Notes under the pieces: generated by a model
What the model was told of the DNA's origin: nothing
Seen by the model: only the letters and a program-made list of their open reading frames with translations
Databases searched by the model: none
Position numbers and translations under genes: made by a program
Assembly: GCF_004347735.1 (NCBI RefSeq)
Contig: NZ_SLTI01000042.1
Location: 124,001-188,000 of the forward strand
DNA: 64,000 bases
Origin: Sulfuricurvum sp. IAE1
GTDB lineage: Bacteria; Campylobacterota; Campylobacteria; Campylobacterales; Sulfurimonadaceae
Reading direction: 5' to 3'
Part shown: piece by piece, positions 60,831-64,000 of the stretch
How the letters are laid out: each line of letters starts with the position of its first letter
Numbering within the stretch: position 1 is the stretch's first letter

Positions 60831-61292
60831 TTAATCTCCGATGCTCGTCGCAATGATTTTACGGATAGTCTCGATATCCGCATCGTCCGGGAGCGTAATC
60901 CCTTCCTCTTCAGCCAGCTCGCGCAGAGCGTCTTCATCCATTTCGTCGATGTCGACAATGCCGCGATGATCTTCGATAAGCGCCATCAGCTCTTTTTTGT
61001 TCATACTGCTGTATTTTTCGAGCCCGAGGTATTCACATACTTTTTTCAGGTCGTCAACTTTGAGCACACTCAGATCATCCAGTACCGCCATCTCTTCAAC
61101 AGAGAGTCCATCACCATTTGTAGATGGTTGTGTAGATGAAGGTTTGAATGTCTCTTCTGCAGCACCGTGAGCCACCAGAAACTCAGCATCTTTAACATCG
61201 ATGTCTTTCCCGTTACCGACTACAAGCACTGCTTTGGCCTTATGCAGTTTTCCGCCTACTTTGGCGGAATTCATGAGTTTAATCGCTTCCAT
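60831..61292 (-). CDS. Acidic head-tail region protein with SAP/HeH-like motifs
   Basis: A 153-residue protein in the place of lambda gpFI. N-terminal beta part (KVGGKLHKAKAVLVVGNGKDIDVKDAEFLVAHGAAE), then a helix-extended-helix pair: VLKVDDLKKVCEYLGLEKYSSMNKKELMALIEDHR and a second acidic LEM/HeH-like unit, DEDALRELAEEEGITLPDDADIETIRKIIA. Such motifs bind DNA or protein. It could help genome packaging or connector assembly. The start shares a base with the capsid stop. Confidence 0.6.
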   Translation of the reverse strand: MEAIKLMNSAKVGGKLHKAKAVLVVGNGKDIDVKDAEFLVAHGAAEETFKPSSTQPSTNGDGLSVEEMAVLDDLSVLKVDDLKKVCEYLGLEKYSSMNKKELMALIEDHRGIVDIDEMDEDALRELAEEEGITLPDDADIETIRKIIATSIGD

Positions 61293-62323
61293 TAGTACAC
61301 CTTCATAGATACGATCGCATCGATCTCATGCGCGGCAGGAAGCGGAGCAGACTGCACCATCAACCACGTTGCATCAGGGTCCTCTTCGTCCCATGTTTTA
61401 GGGAACCGTGGGATAGCTGCGAATCCGGCTTTTTTGTCCTTGATCGCACCGTAGTGACGGCGGAAATCTGCTTTTGTCGACGTGATGACGACCTGACCGT
61501 CAGGGATCATCGGTTGTTCTACGTCGTTATCATCGATATACCAGTTATCGTAACCGTAAAGATCGAGCTGTTTTCCATTGACCGTGACATACCCGTAGTA
61601 CGACACGCCATCACCCATGTCTTCGGGCTTGATAATCCCGAGATCGATACGGCGTGTATTGAGAGTGTTTTGAACTTTTGCATGGTTCACGTACACATCC
61701 ATAGTTGTCGTGTTCCCGATCATGACGTTTGCAGATTTTCCGGAATCTTTCGAGATCAGCTGCACTCCGATTCCGATATCGATATTTGGATTTGACCCGG
61801 AATCTGTCCAGATGTCGGTTCCGGTCAATGTGATTTTATGATCCGCATCCATCAGCAGATCGATTCGGTAGTTCACGCCATCACCGACGACATCGACATA
61901 CCCGTTTACAATTTGCTGACATGCCATCCATTCTTCGCGGCGGATGATCATATCCTCAAGATCAGTGAGCTCTTTGGCAAGCTTCATACTGGCACGTTCT
62001 TCCGGAGACTGAAGTGAGTACGCGGATTCACCAGCAGCACGGTTATTGACGATATCTGCAGATTCGAGCACTTTTTTAGGCTTGATATAAGCCGGTTTGT
62101 AGCTGTTGGTTGTAAAACCGAGCTTCTCGACCAGTTTCCCCTCCACACGCGGAGACTGGAACGGAGCCATACGGCGTTTGCCTTTGATGATGTCGATATC
62201 GACGGTTTCAGCCGTTACCGGGTCAACTTTCGAAAACAAAAGGTCAAGGATGAATGACCCGGTCTTCTTGTCCTGGCGCATTGCCGCCGCCATAGCTCGT
62301 GATGCAAAAATACTGATTTCCAT
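61292..62323 (-). CDS. Major capsid protein, lambda gpE-like
   Basis: A 343-residue protein matching the phage major capsid protein E family by length, place and pattern: SFILDLLFSKVDPVTAETVDIDIIKGKRRMAPFQSPRVEGK at the N-terminus (FF/LF...VxTexVxiD..kG.R.lAPfV.P...G), then TTNSYKPAYIKPKKVL and the C-terminal WLMVQSAPLPAAHEIDAIVSMKV, with the usual ...Q.apLP.......i....V. Lies immediately after the decoration protein. Confidence 0.9.
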   Translation of the reverse strand: MEISIFASRAMAAAMRQDKKTGSFILDLLFSKVDPVTAETVDIDIIKGKRRMAPFQSPRVEGKLVEKLGFTTNSYKPAYIKPKKVLESADIVNNRAAGESAYSLQSPEERASMKLAKELTDLEDMIIRREEWMACQQIVNGYVDVVGDGVNYRIDLLMDADHKITLTGTDIWTDSGSNPNIDIGIGVQLISKDSGKSANVMIGNTTTMDVYVNHAKVQNTLNTRRIDLGIIKPEDMGDGVSYYGYVTVNGKQLDLYGYDNWYIDDNDVEQPMIPDGQVVITSTKADFRRHYGAIKDKKAGFAAIPRFPKTWDEEDPDATWLMVQSAPLPAAHEIDAIVSMKVY

Positions 62324-62333
62324 CGTTTACCCC

Positions 62334-62693
62334 TTATGCCGTTACGGCTGTTTTGATATAAATTCCGCCATCACGAAGCGCATCTTTTACCGACGCGGCC
62401 GTATGCCCGGTTCCGAAGCTCAATGCGTTTGCGTTGAACTCTCCTTTGATGTAGACGGCCACGTTTGTCACGTCCGCCAAGCTCGGATCGCAATCCTCTG
62501 CCAGAATGGCACTCGGTGTTTGACTACCATCGACTGCATCCGATGCAGACAGGATAAGCTTCCCTGTTGCAGTCACTTTTCCTAATACCGCACCGCGTTT
62601 GAGCGCTGTGCCTCCTGATGCGATCGTTACGATGTCGCATACTGTCCGTGTCTCCCCGGCAATCAGATTGTCCGGTGTATATGTTTCAGCCAT
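62334..62693 (-). CDS. Head decoration protein, lambda gpD-like
   Basis: A 119-residue protein: YTPDNLIAGETRTVCDIVTIASGGTALKRGAVLGKVTATGKLI (parts) with the typical Y.PdnL.aG......t.....g..l.RG.VLG pattern of bacteriophage lambda head decoration protein D, and the end RDGGIYIKTAV. Caps threefold sites of the expanded capsid. Directly upstream of the capsid gene, as in lambda. Confidence 0.9.
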   Translation of the reverse strand: MAETYTPDNLIAGETRTVCDIVTIASGGTALKRGAVLGKVTATGKLILSASDAVDGSQTPSAILAEDCDPSLADVTNVAVYIKGEFNANALSFGTGHTAASVKDALRDGGIYIKTAVTA

Positions 62694-63208
62694 TACATTT
62701 CTCCTCTTGCTTTTTTACCGGCTTCGGCCATCGCCGCAACCGCTTTTTCATCATCCGACGTATTTGCATCCGCTCCGTCGGCTGAACCTCCACCCAATTC
62801 GACCAGATCTTTCCCGAGCGATTCGCCATCAGCGCTGTGTGCTGACGCCGTTTCGGTACGTTTTGAGTTCATCGCATCGAACATCTTGATCTTCACCTGC
62901 TCAGGAGTTACTTTGGTATCCGAAAGAGCCTTGCTGATGATGCTCTCATACCCTGGACGAGAAAGCGCCTGGATATCAGCGATCCGTTTTTGTTCGGCCG
63001 CTACTGCTGTGGCTACCGCCTCTGATTGATTGGCTGTAGCCCCAGCTACGATTTCAGCCACTACGTCCGGGTGAGTTTCGCGAAGCGAAGCCGCCGTAAT
63101 CGTAATTCCTGTTTCGGCGCTTGCCGATGCAACAATCTCAGTAGCGACACTCGGGAATTTATCCTGAATCATCGCGGCGGTGATTTCGCTGTCTTTGTAC
63201 ATTGCCAT
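62693..63208 (-). CDS. Putative scaffold or protease-associated head protein
   Basis: A 171-residue protein between the capsid protease and the decoration gene. The N-terminus holds a twice-repeated helical unit (KFPSVATEIVASASAE and THPDVVAEIVAGATAN), and the middle AAEQKRIADIQALSRPGYESIISKALSD matches the pattern at the C-terminus of lambda-type S49 capsid proteases, where the scaffold is encoded. So a separate scaffold gene is plausible. The Ser/Ala/Asp-rich tail fits a scaffold. Start after AAGGAG. Confidence 0.6.
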   Translation of the reverse strand: MAMYKDSEITAAMIQDKFPSVATEIVASASAETGITITAASLRETHPDVVAEIVAGATANQSEAVATAVAAEQKRIADIQALSRPGYESIISKALSDTKVTPEQVKIKMFDAMNSKRTETASAHSADGESLGKDLVELGGGSADGADANTSDDEKAVAAMAEAGKKARGEM

Positions 63209-63221
63209 TGATGCTCCTTGT

Positions 63222-63995
63222 TTAAGATTGAAGCTCTGCGATCAGAGCCTCGAATGTTGTGATTTCATCGATCATCCCGGCATCGAGCGCGTCGCTGCCG
63301 ATGAGTAGATCCCCCTGACCAAAGCGCTGAAGCACTTCATCGACGGAGACGCCTCTGTTCGCGGCCACATCCTCGACAAAAATTTCGCCGAGCTTGTCCG
63401 CCCACGCCTGAATCTGATTTTTCCCTTCATCGGTTTTGATGTCGGGTCGTTTTTTCGGGCTTACGGACGAGACGATTTCGATCTTCTCGCTGCCGTCGTC
63501 ATACAGACGAAACGAATACACCGCACCGATGCTCCCTGCCATCGCCGTTTTGGATGCGGCAATATGGTTGCACGCACTGGCGAGCCAATACCCAGCAGAC
63601 GCGGCGAGATCATCGACATAGGCGATTACCGGTTTTTTTTGGCTTACCATCCGAATCAGTTCGGCATTTTCAGCGATAGAGGCCGCTTGACCGCCGGGGG
63701 TGTCAAAATTGAGTACGATATGGCTCACCGATCGGTTATCCCCCGCCGCGATGATGTCTTTGGCGAGCACTTCCGTTGAAGTACCGCCGCAAAACTCGGT
63801 AAAAAGGTTTGCGTATCGGTAAATCCCTCCGATGACTGGGATCACAGCGATACTCCCGCGCATCTCTACGGTACGGGTATTGTCCAGCTTCGACCCGACA
63901 CGGGCTGCAAGCGCTTCGACGTCGTGCTCGCGTTTGGCTATTTTTGCCATCATTTCCAGACGGTCCGGCATCATTAACCACGGCTGATTTGCCAT
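63222..63995 (-). CDS. S49-family capsid maturation protease, lambda gpC-like
   Basis: A 257-residue SppA-like serine protease. RGSIAVIPVIGGIYRYANLF opens the domain; the catalytic serine is in YVDDLAASAGYWLASACNHI (AASAGY), followed by TAMAGSIGAVYSF. In lambda-type phages this protein cuts the connector and scaffold during head assembly. The separate downstream protein probably holds the part that in lambda forms the C-terminal scaffold. Start taken as MANQPWLMMPD, five bases from the window edge, so an upstream extension cannot be excluded. Confidence 0.88.
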   Translation of the reverse strand: MANQPWLMMPDRLEMMAKIAKREHDVEALAARVGSKLDNTRTVEMRGSIAVIPVIGGIYRYANLFTEFCGGTSTEVLAKDIIAAGDNRSVSHIVLNFDTPGGQAASIAENAELIRMVSQKKPVIAYVDDLAASAGYWLASACNHIAASKTAMAGSIGAVYSFRLYDDGSEKIEIVSSVSPKKRPDIKTDEGKNQIQAWADKLGEIFVEDVAANRGVSVDEVLQRFGQGDLLIGSDALDAGMIDEITTFEALIAELQS

Positions 63996-64000
63996 CGCAT

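Larger units (their letters stand above)
47692..64000. mobile_element. Lambda-like (siphovirus) prophage, left end to window edge
   Basis: Bounded on the left by the tRNA-Leu fragment and integrase and still continuing at the window edge, where the capsid protease gene lies. The order of structural genes (protease, scaffold-like, decoration, capsid, connectors, major tail, G/GT, tape measure, fibres, lysis) is that of lambda-type long-tailed phages. All genes visible are intact. By eye the region is less GC-rich than the host genes to its left. Terminase, portal, early and repressor genes must be outside the window. Confidence 0.93.

Overview
The window looks like a chromosome segment of a sulfur-oxidising Campylobacterota (epsilonproteobacterial) species, most like Sulfuricurvum or Sulfurimonas. 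This rests on gene content and gene order only: a fliP/glmU/coaBC/uppS arrangement, a 348-residue Campylobacterota-style LpxB, an FccB-type sulfide dehydrogenase flavoprotein, an SQR-like flavoprotein, several small c-type cytochromes and many one-component sensors. Promoters mostly show a TATAAT or TACAAT box with a poorly conserved -35, as is usual for this phylum. No rRNA, complete tRNA or CRISPR array was seen.

Layout of the host part (1 to about 47.69 kb). (1) fliP (cut by the window edge) diverges from a tightly overlapping six-gene chain: glmU, coaBC, uppS, prepilin peptidase, LptF/G permease and truA. (2) htpG is followed by a small lipoprotein with a hairpin over its ribosome binding site, then a structured GC-rich element and a parvulin. 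(3) Between 9.9 and 16 kb lie signalling and envelope genes: an S24 peptidase-like protein without an HTH domain, a degenerate GGDEF-like protein, a membrane diguanylate cyclase, a sensor-like membrane protein, an MtfA-type peptidase, lipoproteins and a polysaccharide deacetylase. (4) From 16.8 to 29 kb come a periplasmic rhodanese, a helicase-C-derived repeat protein, YcaO, an orphan ParA, a Na/Pi symporter, a Kef-type antiporter, UspA, PpsA and a radical SAM protein. (5) A major porin precedes a three-gene minus-strand operon coding an FccB-like flavoprotein, a Rieske protein and a class II cytochrome c. (6) From 33.7 to 47.5 kb are chorismate mutase, a dihydroorotase homologue that has lost its metal ligands, cytochrome c, lpxB, thioredoxin/DsbD, a DUF255 protein, PPK2, threonine synthase, a NIT-PAS-HD-GYP sensor and an SQR-like flavoprotein.

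From about 47.69 kb to the end of the window lies a lambda-like prophage. Its left boundary is a 3' fragment of a tRNA-Leu(CAG) gene next to a tyrosine recombinase, so the intact tRNA gene should lie at the far end, outside the window. All other phage genes are on the minus strand and, in transcription order, read: S49 capsid protease, scaffold-like protein, decoration protein, major capsid protein, head-tail connector genes, major tail protein, G/GT tail chaperone, tape measure, a distal tail protein, collar fibre, fibre chaperone-like protein, lysis cassette (lysozyme, holin, two-component spanin) and a Dam-type methylase. Nearly all neighbouring genes overlap by 1 to 8 bases. The tail chaperone carries a textbook A AAA AAG slippery heptamer that fuses it in the -1 frame to an open frame with no start codon of its own.

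The observations most worth following are the frameshift site, the FccB-Rieske-cytochrome operon, the pseudo-dihydroorotase, the helicase-derived basic repeat protein, the hairpin that masks a ribosome binding site after htpG, and two unexplained structured intergenic elements near 9.1 kb and 29.2 kb.
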